Shown here one piece after another: positions 25,945 to 34,235 of a stretch of 64,000 bases of DNA. The notes under the pieces were generated by a model. That model made no database searches, was not told the DNA's origin, and saw nothing but the letters and a program-made list of their open reading frames with translations. Within the stretch, counting starts at the first letter, position 1. Every line of letters begins with the position of its first letter. This stretch comes from Ktedonospora formicarum (GTDB taxonomy: Bacteria; Chloroflexota; Ktedonobacteria; Ktedonobacterales; Ktedonobacteraceae), in NCBI RefSeq assembly GCF_016587355.1, contig NZ_BNJF01000005.1, positions 332,926 to 396,925 on the forward strand. Direction: 5' to 3'. The translations under genes were made by a program, and so were the position numbers.

Positions 25945-27159
25945 TTGAGTAATAACTGGTTACGAGACTACACCGTACTGGCACTGAGGCTACAGAAGAC
26001 AATTGATGAGCATACAAATTACGAATCTCTTGAGGAATATCAGCCACCGGAATGGTATGAACAGGTGCGGCATGAGCCCGTTCAGCCAGCGGATGTGCTG
26101 GCACAACACGCACAGGAGTTGAGCGCGAGTCTATCTCAGCAAGGCTTTGAAGCTCATCGCGAGCGGTATTTAGCAAAGCAAGTACGCGCGCTTGAAACGG
26201 TTGCTCTGCGCCTGCGAGGCGAGCGCTTTACATTACAGGAGGAGTTAGAGCGCTGCTTTGATCTTCAGATCGAGTGGTTGCCTGAGAGTTCATTTGAGGA
26301 GGCATACACTCTCTACGATGAGGCCCTGCCTGGAAGCGGCGACATAGCCGAGCGCTTGCGGCGCTGGAGAGCGTCCGTAACCTTGCCACCGGAGAAAGCG
26401 CACCTGTTACCCTCTTTCCTTCAGCGAGCCCTGGATGAGGCTCGACGGCGCACACGGGCTCTCATCTCGCTGCCAGCCGATGAGCAGACCGGGATTCAGG
26501 TTATCCATGACCAGCCTGTGAGGGCTGTAGCCTGTTATCTGGGAGAACATCGTGGGCGCGTCCACCTCAACCCCCAGGTTCCCTTCCCCCTCTCAGACCT
26601 CTTCTATGTTCTCTGCCATGAAGGCTATCCCGGCCACCTCGCGGAAGCCATGCTGAAAGATGATGCCCTGATCCAAGAGCGAGGTTATCTTGAGCAGCGC
26701 GTGTGTTTTCTGTACACGCCGCAGTTAGTGTTAAGCGAGGGCATTGCCCTCCTCGCCCATGAAATGCTCTTCGCACCAGGAGAGGCGCAACAATGGCTGG
26801 CGGAACATATCTATCCAGAGGCGGGTATAGACCCTGATACGAGTGATTTGACGAAGATCCACCGCGCCAATGACCTCCTATACGGGGTTTCGTGTAACGC
26901 GGCCTGGCTTTTGAGAGAAGGACGCTCACCTGCGGAAGCGCTAGATTACCTTATGCGCTATAGACCCATGAGTGAAGAGGCGGCACGCCGTGAGCTTGCC
27001 TCAATGCAGCGCCCCTTCCATGATACCTATATCTTCACCTATTTTCATGGTCGCCGTTTGCTAGAGCCATACCTGCAAGGCCCTCAACGCCAGGAACGCT
27101 TGCGGCAAGTGCTTACGCAGCAGGTGTTGCCTTCCGATCTCAGCATGAGAGAGCTTTAA
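25945..27159 (+). CDS. putative zinc metallopeptidase, DUF885-like
   Basis: A 404-residue soluble protein. The central motif CHEGYPGHLAEAML (about 226-239) fits the HExxPGH zinc-binding pattern of DUF885/carboxypeptidase-like gluzincins, and LSEGIALLAHEMLF downstream supplies the conserved SEGxA glutamate. The rest is largely helical: LARGE charged helices near 80-115 and 150-190, then VSCNAAWLLREG. A TTG at 25945 with AGAAAGGA 10 bases upstream is the likely start, since no ATG is near. The substrate is unknown. It ends overlapping the convergent LysR gene by 4 bases. Confidence 0.65.
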   Translation: MSNNWLRDYTVLALRLQKTIDEHTNYESLEEYQPPEWYEQVRHEPVQPADVLAQHAQELSASLSQQGFEAHRERYLAKQVRALETVALRLRGERFTLQEELERCFDLQIEWLPESSFEEAYTLYDEALPGSGDIAERLRRWRASVTLPPEKAHLLPSFLQRALDEARRRTRALISLPADEQTGIQVIHDQPVRAVACYLGEHRGRVHLNPQVPFPLSDLFYVLCHEGYPGHLAEAMLKDDALIQERGYLEQRVCFLYTPQLVLSEGIALLAHEMLFAPGEAQQWLAEHIYPEAGIDPDTSDLTKIHRANDLLYGVSCNAAWLLREGRSPAEALDYLMRYRPMSEEAARRELASMQRPFHDTYIFTYFHGRRLLEPYLQGPQRQERLRQVLTQQVLPSDLSMREL

Positions 27160-28076
27160 GAGCTAACAACGGACGAGAACTTGTCATGTGTGTCTCGCGC
27201 AATGGTGTTGATGAATTCGCGCGCCACACGCGAGATAGAGCCTACCCGACGATAGACCAGGGCAAAGATAAACTCCTCGGGAAGATCGGCAATGGGGAGC
27301 AGGACCAGATCATGGTCAACTTGAGATGGTCGGATCAGGGCGGGAAGTGTCAGCGTGACGCCGATGTCTTGCCGCACCATCTCCTTCAAGCCCTCGACCG
27401 ATTCGATTTCGACGAGTGGGCGCATCCGTAGCCCTCGCTGGGCAAAAATGCGCTGCGTAATCTGTCCCATGCGGGAGGTCTCGTCCAGCAACAGAAAGGG
27501 CTCGTGTGCTATCCGCTCCAGTGTCACCGCCGACTTGTTGGTCTGAGCCAGTGGATGGCGGATCGAGACCAGCAGGTGAAGCGGTTGGCGAAAGAGCTCT
27601 TTTGTAATGAGGAGTTCGGATTGTAGCTTGGGATCGAGGATAAAACCAAGTTCAATCTCTCCCTGCTCAACAGACGTAATTAACTCGTCTGTATGGTTCA
27701 CGCGCACCTTTAAGCGTACGTGGGGATAGTGTTGGTGGAAGTTCGCGAAGAGCTCAGGCAGGAAGGCACTTGCCAGAGATTCTATGCAACCCAGCAGGAG
27801 CGTCCCGCGATGCCCGCCTCGAAGCTCGGAAAGCTCCTGCTGACCCTCCTGTAGCTGTTCCAGGGCGTTGCGAACGTGGCGCGCGAAATCTTGACCCGCT
27901 GCTGTGAGCGTGACACGCTTCTTCTTGCGCTCGAAAAGCTCTACCCCCAACTCCTCTTCCAGGGTCGCTATCTGGCGGCTTAATGCCGATTGCGCGACCA
28001 GAGACAGTTCCGCCGCCTTACGAAAGTTCTGCGTCTGCGCCGCCGCCAGAAAATAGGTAAGCTGGTGCATTTCCAT
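27156..28076 (-). CDS. LysR-family transcriptional regulator
   Basis: About 307 residues: an N-terminal winged helix-turn-helix (MHQLTYFLAAAQTQNFRKAAELSLVAQSALSRQIATLEEELGVELFER, residues 3-50) and a periplasmic-binding-like effector domain (from GTLLLGCIES). I start at the ATG at 28076. The frame stays open for 99 more codons, but that extension merely translates the repeats and the 69-bp tandem duplication upstream. It is divergent from the MmgE/PrpD and ComA-type genes across a 515-base gap, the standard LysR arrangement, so it probably activates them in response to a pathway acid. Confidence 0.92.
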   Translation of the reverse strand: MEMHQLTYFLAAAQTQNFRKAAELSLVAQSALSRQIATLEEELGVELFERKKKRVTLTAAGQDFARHVRNALEQLQEGQQELSELRGGHRGTLLLGCIESLASAFLPELFANFHQHYPHVRLKVRVNHTDELITSVEQGEIELGFILDPKLQSELLITKELFRQPLHLLVSIRHPLAQTNKSAVTLERIAHEPFLLLDETSRMGQITQRIFAQRGLRMRPLVEIESVEGLKEMVRQDIGVTLTLPALIRPSQVDHDLVLLPIADLPEEFIFALVYRRVGSISRVAREFINTIARDTHDKFSSVVSS

Positions 28077-28117
28077 TTTTGTTTTTCTCTCTTTATAGGT
28101 TGTATCTCTGCTAAGGT

Positions 28118-28175
28118 TCGCCGCCGCAGGCGGCGAAGGGGAAAGTAGTACGCAGAGGGGCGTCAGCCCCTCTGC
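28118..28175. repeat. two perfect hairpins upstream of the LysR gene
   Basis: TTCGCCGCC-GCA-GGCGGCGAA near 28118-28139 and GCAGAGGGGC-GTCA-GCCCCTCTGC at 28152-28175. The first matches the GCCRCC-GCA-GGYGGC part of repeats at 35092 and 60426. Confidence 0.7.
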
Positions 28176-28203
28176 ACTCCCTGCTTCATGCGGTGCGAAG
28201 AAA

Positions 28204-28365
28204 CATATGTAGGCGCAGAGCTTCAGCCTGCGCCGTCTCGCCACGGTAGGGTATAAAGCGTTCGCTAAAGCTGAACGCCTATATATCGGGCTCTCCCTGC
28301 GCCGTCTCGCCACGGTAGGGTATAAAGCGTTCGCTAAAGCTGAACGCCTACATATCGGGCTCTCC
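28204..28365. repeat. CTACATATG-family repeat followed by a 69-bp tandem duplication
   Basis: An inverted copy (CATATGTA, GGCGCAG arms) lies at 28204-28233. From 28228 a 69-bp unit is present twice (28228-28296 and 28297-28365), differing by one visible base. Each unit contains GCGTTC, GCTAAAGC, bulged T, GAACGC and a CTAYATATC tail (28258-28287 and 28327-28356). Confidence 0.85.
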
Positions 28366-28591
28366 CTGCGCATGTTCCTCTACGTCTCCACTTCACTTCC
28401 TCGCCTCAATACTAGTTGATCTCATATTGAGATCATAAGTATATCAAATAGATGTTGGACGCATCAACTTGTCTGGCTTATACTGAGGCTGTGATCACTC
28501 TGGTGCCAGTCGTGACGCGGAATGCGCAATCCGCTTTTTGAATTCAGACATACATTGAAGGACTCCTCGCTGGAGTGGAAATGAGAGAGCT

Positions 28592-29956
28592 ATGACCCAG
28601 GTTGAGCAACTGGCTGAATTTGTCGTGCGTGCGAGATACGAGGATCTCTCGGAAGAGGCACGCCAACAACTCAAGATTCGCATTCTCGATGCGCTTGGCT
28701 GCGCCATTGGCGCGCTTGACGGCCCGCCTATCAAGGCTCTTCGCACCCAGATCGATGACTTTGGGGGTCGTCCCCTGGTCACGCTCATTGGCGGTGGGCG
28801 AACCGCTCCGGACCGCGCGGCATTCTATAACTCGGCTCTTGTTCGCTATCTGGACTACAACGATAGCTACATTGCTAAGAATGAGACCTGTCATCCTAGC
28901 GATAACCTGGGAGCCGTCCTGGCTGCCAGCGAGTACGCGCATCGGGACGGCAAAGAGTTACTGACCGCTCTGGCGCTGGCATACCAGGTACAATGCCGCC
29001 TCTCGGATGTGGCCCCGGTCCGAGCACATGGCTTTGACCACACTACACAGGGAGCATACGCGGTAGCGGCTGGCGTGGGCAGAGCGCTTGGGCTCGATGA
29101 GAAAGAGGTCGCGAACGCCATTGCCATCAGTGGAACCGCTTACAATGCCCTGCGTGTCACCCGCACTGGAAGCCTCTCTAACTGGAAGGGGCTGGCCTAT
29201 CCCAACACAGCCCTGGGCGCGACCCACGCTGCCTTCCTCGCTATGTATGGCATAACTGGTCCAATGGAGGTATTTGAGGGCAACAAGGGTCTGATGGATG
29301 CCATCACCGGCCACTTTGAGCTTGACTGGTTGCAGGAGAACCTTGAGGCCGTCAGGCGGACCAGCGTCAAGCGCTATAACGCGGAGTTCCATTCACAGTC
29401 CGCGCTTGAAGGTATCCTGGAACTATGCACGACACACCAGATACAGCCAGAAGACATTGAACGCGTGGGAATCGACATCTTTGATGTGGCCTACCATATC
29501 ATCGGGGGAGGGGAAGAGGGCGATAAGCAAGCGGTACGCACCAAGGAAGAGGCCGATCACAGCTTGCCCTACATGGTAGCGGTAGCCCTGCTGGATGGCG
29601 AGGTCTCCCCGGCGCAGTACGCGCCTGAGCGCATCACGCGCGAGGACGTACAAAGCCTGTTACGCAAGGTAGTGATCCAGCCAGATGACACCCTGAGCGA
29701 GCGCTTCCCCGTTGAGATGCCCTGCCGAATAACGATCACGCTCAAAGATGGTCGGACGCTGCGTACGGAGAAGCGGGACTTCGAGGGCTTCCACGCTCGA
29801 CCGATGTCCTGGGAGCAGGCCGTTGCTAAATTTGAGCGCCTCGCCGCTCCCTACGCCTCCGCCACCTGCCGCCAGGGCATCATTGATGCTATCGCCCACC
29901 TTGAAACAAAGCAGGTTGAGGATTTAACAAAGCTGCTAAGCGAACTTGGTGGCTAG
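28592..29956 (+). CDS. MmgE/PrpD family protein
   Basis: A 454-residue member of the MmgE/PrpD family (2-methylcitrate dehydratase, aconitate decarboxylase, iminodisuccinate epimerase relatives). Family marks include LKIRILDALGCAIGAL, YNSALVRYLDYNDSY with the DxND active-site stretch, HPSDNLGAVLAASE, VAAGVGRALGLDEKEVANAIAISGT, and KRYNAEFHSQSALEG. It is the first gene divergent from LysR and is followed 80 bases later by the ComA-type gene with no terminator between, so they are likely one operon. No methylcitrate synthase or isocitrate-lyase-type gene is present, so propionate metabolism is not indicated. Confidence 0.9.
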   Translation: MTQVEQLAEFVVRARYEDLSEEARQQLKIRILDALGCAIGALDGPPIKALRTQIDDFGGRPLVTLIGGGRTAPDRAAFYNSALVRYLDYNDSYIAKNETCHPSDNLGAVLAASEYAHRDGKELLTALALAYQVQCRLSDVAPVRAHGFDHTTQGAYAVAAGVGRALGLDEKEVANAIAISGTAYNALRVTRTGSLSNWKGLAYPNTALGATHAAFLAMYGITGPMEVFEGNKGLMDAITGHFELDWLQENLEAVRRTSVKRYNAEFHSQSALEGILELCTTHQIQPEDIERVGIDIFDVAYHIIGGGEEGDKQAVRTKEEADHSLPYMVAVALLDGEVSPAQYAPERITREDVQSLLRKVVIQPDDTLSERFPVEMPCRITITLKDGRTLRTEKRDFEGFHARPMSWEQAVAKFERLAAPYASATCRQGIIDAIAHLETKQVEDLTKLLSELGG

Positions 29957-29984
29957 GGCATGCCGCAAGCTGAAGCCTACATAT
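29957..29984 (+). repeat. decayed CTACATATA-tailed repeat in the operon gap
   Basis: GCCGCAAGCTGAAGC followed by CTACATATA; the GCTGAAGC core and tail remain, the arms no longer pair well. Confidence 0.5.
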
Positions 29985-30036
29985 AACCTCCCACCAATGG
30001 GAACCCAAGCATATATTAAGAAGGAGAAACCAGATC

Positions 30037-30858
30037 ATGAGCGAGCGAGCATTTCCATTTATACGTATGAACGAGCGTGAGGGCAAGCCTCGTACCCGTG
30101 GCATTACCGAAATCCGAGGACCATACTATACGCCGATGGGCAAACGCTACCTGGAGGATGTCTTAGAGACGATGGGCGAATATGTTGATTCGCTCAAGTT
30201 CGCGGGTGGCTCCTTTACACTCATGCCAGAGAAGCAACTCCGAGAGATCATTGATCTGGCCCATAGCTACAATGTACAGGTCTCGACGGGAGGCTTCATC
30301 GAGCACGCGCTGACTCAGGGACTCGATGTTGTCAACCGCTACATTGAGGAGTGCCACAATGTCGGCTTCGACATCCTTGAAATCTCAAGTGGCTTCATCA
30401 CCATCCCGGTCGATGACTGGCTGCGACTGATTGAGAAGGTCCAGAAAGCCGGGCTAAAGGCCAAGCCAGAGGTTGGTATCCAGTTTGGCGCGGGAGGCGC
30501 GAGTGCGGCGGAGGAGCTTGAGTCCGAGGGGACGCGCGATGTAGATTGGGCCATCGGGCAAGCGAAGCGCTTCCTTGATGCCGGAGCCTACATGATTATG
30601 ATTGAGTCCGAGGGTATTACGGAGAACGTCAAGACCTGGCGCACCGACGCGGCAGCCAAGATCATTGGCGCGCTCGGCCTGGAGAAGGTCATGTTCGAGG
30701 CTGCGGACCCAGAAGTCTTTGCCTGGTATATCAAAAATTACGGGCCCGAAGTAAATGTCTTCGTGGACCATAGCCAGATCGTTCAGCTTGAGTGCTTACG
30801 CGCGGGCATCTGGGGAACCAAGAGCCTGTGGGGCCGAGTCCTGACCTATAAAGGATAA
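30037..30858 (+). CDS. phosphosulfolactate synthase-like (ComA family) protein
   Basis: A 273-residue TIM-barrel protein of the ComA family. It has TEIRGPYYTPMG, VDSLKFAGGSFTLMPEKQLREIIDLAH, STGGFIEHALTQG, GFDILEISSGFITIP, KPEVGIQFGAGG, DAGAYMIMIESEGI and VNVFVDHSQIVQLECLRAG, which follow the family from strand to strand. The founding enzyme adds sulfite to phosphoenolpyruvate in coenzyme M synthesis; many bacterial and plant homologues (HSA32-like) have other or unknown roles. None of the other coenzyme M genes is near. AAGAAGGAG precedes the ATG, and a terminator follows, making it the last gene of the MmgE/PrpD unit. Confidence 0.9.
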   Translation: MSERAFPFIRMNEREGKPRTRGITEIRGPYYTPMGKRYLEDVLETMGEYVDSLKFAGGSFTLMPEKQLREIIDLAHSYNVQVSTGGFIEHALTQGLDVVNRYIEECHNVGFDILEISSGFITIPVDDWLRLIEKVQKAGLKAKPEVGIQFGAGGASAAEELESEGTRDVDWAIGQAKRFLDAGAYMIMIESEGITENVKTWRTDAAAKIIGALGLEKVMFEAADPEVFAWYIKNYGPEVNVFVDHSQIVQLECLRAGIWGTKSLWGRVLTYKG

Positions 30859-30870
30859 GAATTGAAGTAA

Positions 30871-30902
30871 AAGCGCCTGGGGAGTGTGCTTCCCAGGCGC
30901 TT
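30871..30902 (+). terminator. terminator of the MmgE/PrpD-ComA operon
   Basis: AAGCGCCTGGG, 10-base loop, CCCAGGCGCTT, then TCCTTTTC. It begins 12 bases after the stop codon. Confidence 0.85.
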
Positions 30903-30985
30903 CCTTTTCATTCCTACTTCATACATGTCGAGAAGTCCTATTCAACGTGGCTACATCTGGGGAAGGGCTAGTTTATCGAGGGGAA

Positions 30986-31126
30986 GCCGCTGCTGAAGCG
31001 ACGCGGCTACATATATGGGCATTTCTGAGGAGTGATGGTTCTTTGAATTCAGAATTGCCTTCAATAGGCGCTCTCACTTAATACAGGAGGGGATCTCATA
31101 TGTAGCCGCGTCGCTTTAGCAGCGGC
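30986..31126. repeat. facing pair of 30-bp palindromic repeats (MITE-like)
   Basis: A copy at 30986-31015 and a reverse-complement copy at 31097-31126, CATATG tails facing inward, enclose about 80 bp. The left tail is extended by one AT step (CTACATATATG). The GC-rich foreign-looking segment begins immediately to the right. Confidence 0.8.
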
Positions 31127-31139
31127 CTCCAGAGGTGAA

Positions 31140-31260
31140 GGTGTGACGCGGAGGGGGTGCGGGTGCGGCCCCCGACTCGGGGTCCGCACCGCACTCCATC
31201 CGTCCGCCCGCCCGCGCGACGCGGGCGGGGTCCTGCACGATCCCTCCGAAGGGAGGGGGT
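31140..31260. other. GC-rich stretch with nested hairpins downstream of the orphan gene
   Basis: CCCGCCCGC-GCGAC-GCGGGCGGG (31207-31229) and a longer imperfect dyad near 31155-31190 built from GGTGCGG and CCGCACC. They probably terminate the minus-strand gene at 31261; the composition contrasts sharply with both flanks. Confidence 0.6.
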
Positions 31261-31797
31261 CTACTGGTTGTCGCTGGCGGTGAGCGCCTGGAGGGCGCCC
31301 TCCCGCCTGCCGGCAGTCCTGGCGGCCACGCCGGCACGCTCCTGGGCCCTCATCAGGGCCTCGGTGGCGGCCGTGTTGGCGACCACGGCGTCCGCGGCGG
31401 AGACCTCCACCAGCGTCTCGATGCCGAAGACGTCCAGGGCGACTCGCGCGCCGTCCGACGTGGAGAGGTCCCGCAGGGCCTCCACCGCCACGTCCGAGGA
31501 CGCGAACCGGCGGAAGAAGACGTTCCGCTGCATCTCGGGGGAGAGCGCGTCCAGGGCCGCGTTCGCCACGTGCGTGGCGGAGATGTGGCCGTTGGTGAGA
31601 CTCATGTTCACCAGGTCTTCCCCCATGACGTACCGCGGGATGGCGCCCAGGAAGCGCTCGATGCCCAGGTGCTTGACGGCGAAGGCGGTGAGCTGCTTCC
31701 CGTACCGGTCGACGATCTTCTCCCGGGTCACGTAGCCCGCACCACCGATCACGATGAGCGCGGCGAGAACACCGAGAGCTCCTTCGAAGTACTGCAT
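31261..31797 (-). CDS. GC-rich orphan protein with one membrane helix
   Basis: A 178-residue protein: an N-terminal hydrophobic helix (GALGVLAALIVIGGAGYV, residues 6-23), then a soluble, helical, Ala-rich part with regular units such as VANAALDALSPEMQRNVFFRRF and SSDVAVEALRDLSTSDGARVALDVF, perhaps short helical repeats. GGAAGGGG precedes the ATG. I recognise no family. Third-position G/C is far higher than in the neighbours (GCC, GTC, CTG, CGG), and GC-rich hairpins follow the stop, so it looks recently acquired, perhaps from an actinobacterium. A repeat pair (30986-31126) borders its downstream side. Confidence 0.6.
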   Translation of the reverse strand: MQYFEGALGVLAALIVIGGAGYVTREKIVDRYGKQLTAFAVKHLGIERFLGAIPRYVMGEDLVNMSLTNGHISATHVANAALDALSPEMQRNVFFRRFASSDVAVEALRDLSTSDGARVALDVFGIETLVEVSAADAVVANTAATEALMRAQERAGVAARTAGRREGALQALTASDNQ

Positions 31798-32030
31798 GAG
31801 AACCCCTTCCGTAGGGTCTCGTAGGGAGGAGCATCCTAATGGCGTGCTCCTTTCGGCAGAACCGTCAAAGTCCCTTCCGCAACGTCGATACTAAATGGTA
31901 GACGCGCTGGCAAGAGAGCTAATAACGATATTCTGAGTGTAGCATCTTAGCTGTTAAAATGCAAGACGCCAGTATTCTTTATAGATAGTAGGTTGTAAAT
32001 TTGTGAGGTATTTCACAATTTGAAGAGAGA

Positions 32031-32070
32031 GTGAGTATGTGGCAGCAATCAGCCACATACTCACTTTTTT
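32031..32070 (+). terminator. strong hairpin with T-run beside the LCP gene
   Basis: GTGAGTATGTGGC, 8-base loop, GCCACATACTCAC, then TTTTTT (32065-32070). The T-run is on the plus strand, so it would stop plus-strand transcription running toward the LCP gene; on the minus strand the stem follows six A. It lies just past the stop codon of the LCP gene. Confidence 0.75.
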
Positions 32071-32076
32071 GCCGGG

Positions 32077-33822
32077 TTAGGGCTTGAGGTCTTCGCAGGT
32101 GACCATGAAGAGCAGGTCGAGCATGCTGTTGACCCCAAGGGGATCTCGCAGGCTTTGTGCGAGGTCCAGATTACCTATCGTGACCTGCATAGGCGCGACG
32201 ATACTGGCTGTTGTGGGGATAAATGGAACACTTGCCGAATGTGTCAATTGCTGGACGCTTGGGTTGGCCGCCTCTTTGGCAGGCAGGCTGGCATATGTGG
32301 TTGTCGCCGATGGAGTGGGCGTCATACCAGTAATGATAGGGCAGGAGGCATCATTCCCAAACATATATTGTAGATCGGGCGCGATCTTCTCACAGATGGG
32401 CATGAAGTCACCCGAACCGTCCTGAATCTCGTTGGAATAGGGCGGGCTGAGGACTAAGCGATGGATGCTCGTTGTATCGAGGTCGCGCGCGTAGTTCGCT
32501 AGCTTGATGATTGAGGCACTATCCATACTTGTCAGCAGGTGGCCCTTGAGGTCAGACAGATATTCAGGGACCTTGGTGACTACGTCCACGCCCTGTATCT
32601 TAGCCTTGAGCGCGCTCAGAAGTTGCTGTTGTCGAACTGAGCGCCCAAAGTCGCCTCCCATATCCGAGTGGCGTGTGCGCACATACTCAAGGGCCTCCAC
32701 ACCGTTCATATGCTGCGGACCCGGTGCGATGTTGAGGCGCTTATAGCTCTTGACGTCCTTGTTATTCACATCGTTAGGATATGTATCGTCGACCATCGGG
32801 TGCAGGGCATCAATGTCTACTCCACCAGCGGTATCTACGACCTTGACGAAGCCATCCAGGCCGACCCAGGCGTAGTCGTTGATATGAATGTTAAAGTTCT
32901 GCTCTACCGTAGCGATTGCCAGACCGACGCCATCCAGGTGTGGATCTTTGGCATGTTGACCGTTATGACCATTGGCATAACCGGTAGAGAAGGCGGCGTC
33001 CATTTTGCCTTGCCCATAACCAGGAATGACGACGCGCATATCGCGTGGAATGGAGAGCATACCAACATAATTGGTCGCGGGATCGATGGTGACCACAATA
33101 TCGGTCTGTGCCAGAGGGGCAGTGTTTTTGCCATCGGTATCGCTACCGAGCAGGAGGATATTCACGCGCCCACCGCTCAGGATGTCGCCATTGTTGCTCG
33201 TATCGCTATGTGAGCCATTCGTACCGAACTCCGTTGGCATCTGGCCGGTAATCTGCTCAATGGACGAGGCCAGATGCGTCTCGTAGTACCAGACGCCGGG
33301 TGTCAGCACAAGTAGCAGTAGGACCAGGATGCCAACGAGTATGCGAGCCCAGATGGGGAAACGACGCTTTTTACGCGGCCCCTTCCCGCCAGAAGGAGGT
33401 TGGACAGGCGGTGGTGGTGTACGCGGAAGCTCGCCGGGCATGACAGGCGGGAAGACAGGTCGCGGAGTCTGCGGTAGCGTACTGGGCATCTGGGGCGCAC
33501 CACTATTCATAGGCGGTTGTTGCCCACGCGGAGGCCCTAATGGCGGAGTCTGCGGTATTGATGGGAACGTGTTAACGGTTGAGATATCCGGGGCGGAGCG
33601 CGCGTTCACGCCCGGAGGTATACCAGGACCTGGCTGCCCACCCGGACCTGGGGCTGGGTTCGGGTTGAGTTGCGCGGTAATCCTGGGTCGAGCGCCAGGT
33701 GCTAACGGTTGAGCATTAGGCTGAGCACTCTTATCAAGCGTCACCACATCCTGACTCTGATCCTGATCGTTCTCTGGTAGCTTTTGTGTATGCGGCCGTA
33801 AGTGCTTAAACTGGCGTTGCAT
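32077..33822 (-). CDS. LytR-CpsA-Psr (LCP) family cell-wall ligase
   Basis: A 581-residue envelope protein. A cytoplasmic N-terminal region of about 150 residues is very rich in Pro, Gly and Gln, then a basic stretch (KGPRKKRRF) and one membrane helix (about 156-178) lead to the extracellular LCP domain: VNILLLGSDTDG, TDIVVTIDPATNYVGMLSIPRDMRV, and GVEALEYVRTRHSDMGGDFGRSVRQQQ with the conserved arginines that hold the polyprenyl pyrophosphate. LCP enzymes attach teichoic-acid-like or other glycopolymers to peptidoglycan. The C-terminal 100 residues are of no known type. GGAGGT precedes the ATG. The long Pro-rich cytoplasmic tail is unusual for the family. Confidence 0.92.
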   Translation of the reverse strand: MQRQFKHLRPHTQKLPENDQDQSQDVVTLDKSAQPNAQPLAPGARPRITAQLNPNPAPGPGGQPGPGIPPGVNARSAPDISTVNTFPSIPQTPPLGPPRGQQPPMNSGAPQMPSTLPQTPRPVFPPVMPGELPRTPPPPVQPPSGGKGPRKKRRFPIWARILVGILVLLLLVLTPGVWYYETHLASSIEQITGQMPTEFGTNGSHSDTSNNGDILSGGRVNILLLGSDTDGKNTAPLAQTDIVVTIDPATNYVGMLSIPRDMRVVIPGYGQGKMDAAFSTGYANGHNGQHAKDPHLDGVGLAIATVEQNFNIHINDYAWVGLDGFVKVVDTAGGVDIDALHPMVDDTYPNDVNNKDVKSYKRLNIAPGPQHMNGVEALEYVRTRHSDMGGDFGRSVRQQQLLSALKAKIQGVDVVTKVPEYLSDLKGHLLTSMDSASIIKLANYARDLDTTSIHRLVLSPPYSNEIQDGSGDFMPICEKIAPDLQYMFGNDASCPIITGMTPTPSATTTYASLPAKEAANPSVQQLTHSASVPFIPTTASIVAPMQVTIGNLDLAQSLRDPLGVNSMLDLLFMVTCEDLKP

Positions 33823-34166
33823 TCAACTTGCACCTCCATACATATTGTGAGCACACGAACAACCTCCTCTAGCCTCAACCCTCTCCACACGTACAAATAC
33901 GCCAGTTGCTTGAGGTACTCCATCTTACCACATTCCGTTGTACTCTTGCTCGCATTCACCGGCATAAGCATTTATGTAAATTCATTGCTTTGTCTTTAAG
34001 GCATATGCCGATATATATACATGATATCGTTGGCACCGCGAAAATCATCTCGCTTTCTTTACGGAACGTGGCAAAGCAGGACCTTTCGGTCAGTACCAGT
34101 GTCATTTCTCCAATACTTCCTGAATCGGTAGAAGCTTGCGAGCTTTAAAATGGTGGAACAAATGTC
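33823..34166. other. gap without a gene
   Basis: About 340 bases between the divergent LCP and MerR genes. No gene or repeat copy is visible apart from the MerR promoter at its right end. Confidence 0.5.
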
Positions 34167-34197
34167 TTGACTCTCAAGTTACTTGATAGTTTATACT
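34167..34197 (+). promoter_or_regulatory. MerR-type promoter with 19-bp spacer
   Basis: TTGACT (34167-34172) and TATACT (34192-34197) are separated by exactly 19 bases, the stretched spacing that MerR regulators correct by untwisting. The dyad TCAAGT-T-ACTTGA (34174-34186) sits inside the spacer. The MerR gene starts 39 bases downstream, so autoregulation is implied. Confidence 0.9.
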
Positions 34198-34235
34198 TTG
34201 GGCAGCACAGAGGGATTGAGGGAAGGCAGGCAGAG

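Noticed and set aside
28077..28373. 99-codon N-terminal extension of the LysR gene
   Set aside because: It is a translation of hairpin repeats and the 69-bp tandem duplication; the LysR domain begins exactly at the ATG at 28076.
25598..31126. Repeats considered as a CRISPR array
   Set aside because: The copies are palindromic, irregularly spaced, in both orientations, and no cas genes are present.
31061..31834. Long minus-strand frame rich in Arg, Gly and His over the GC-rich island
   Set aside because: It is the wrong-frame shadow of the 31261-31797 gene; long open frames are expected by chance in GC-rich DNA.
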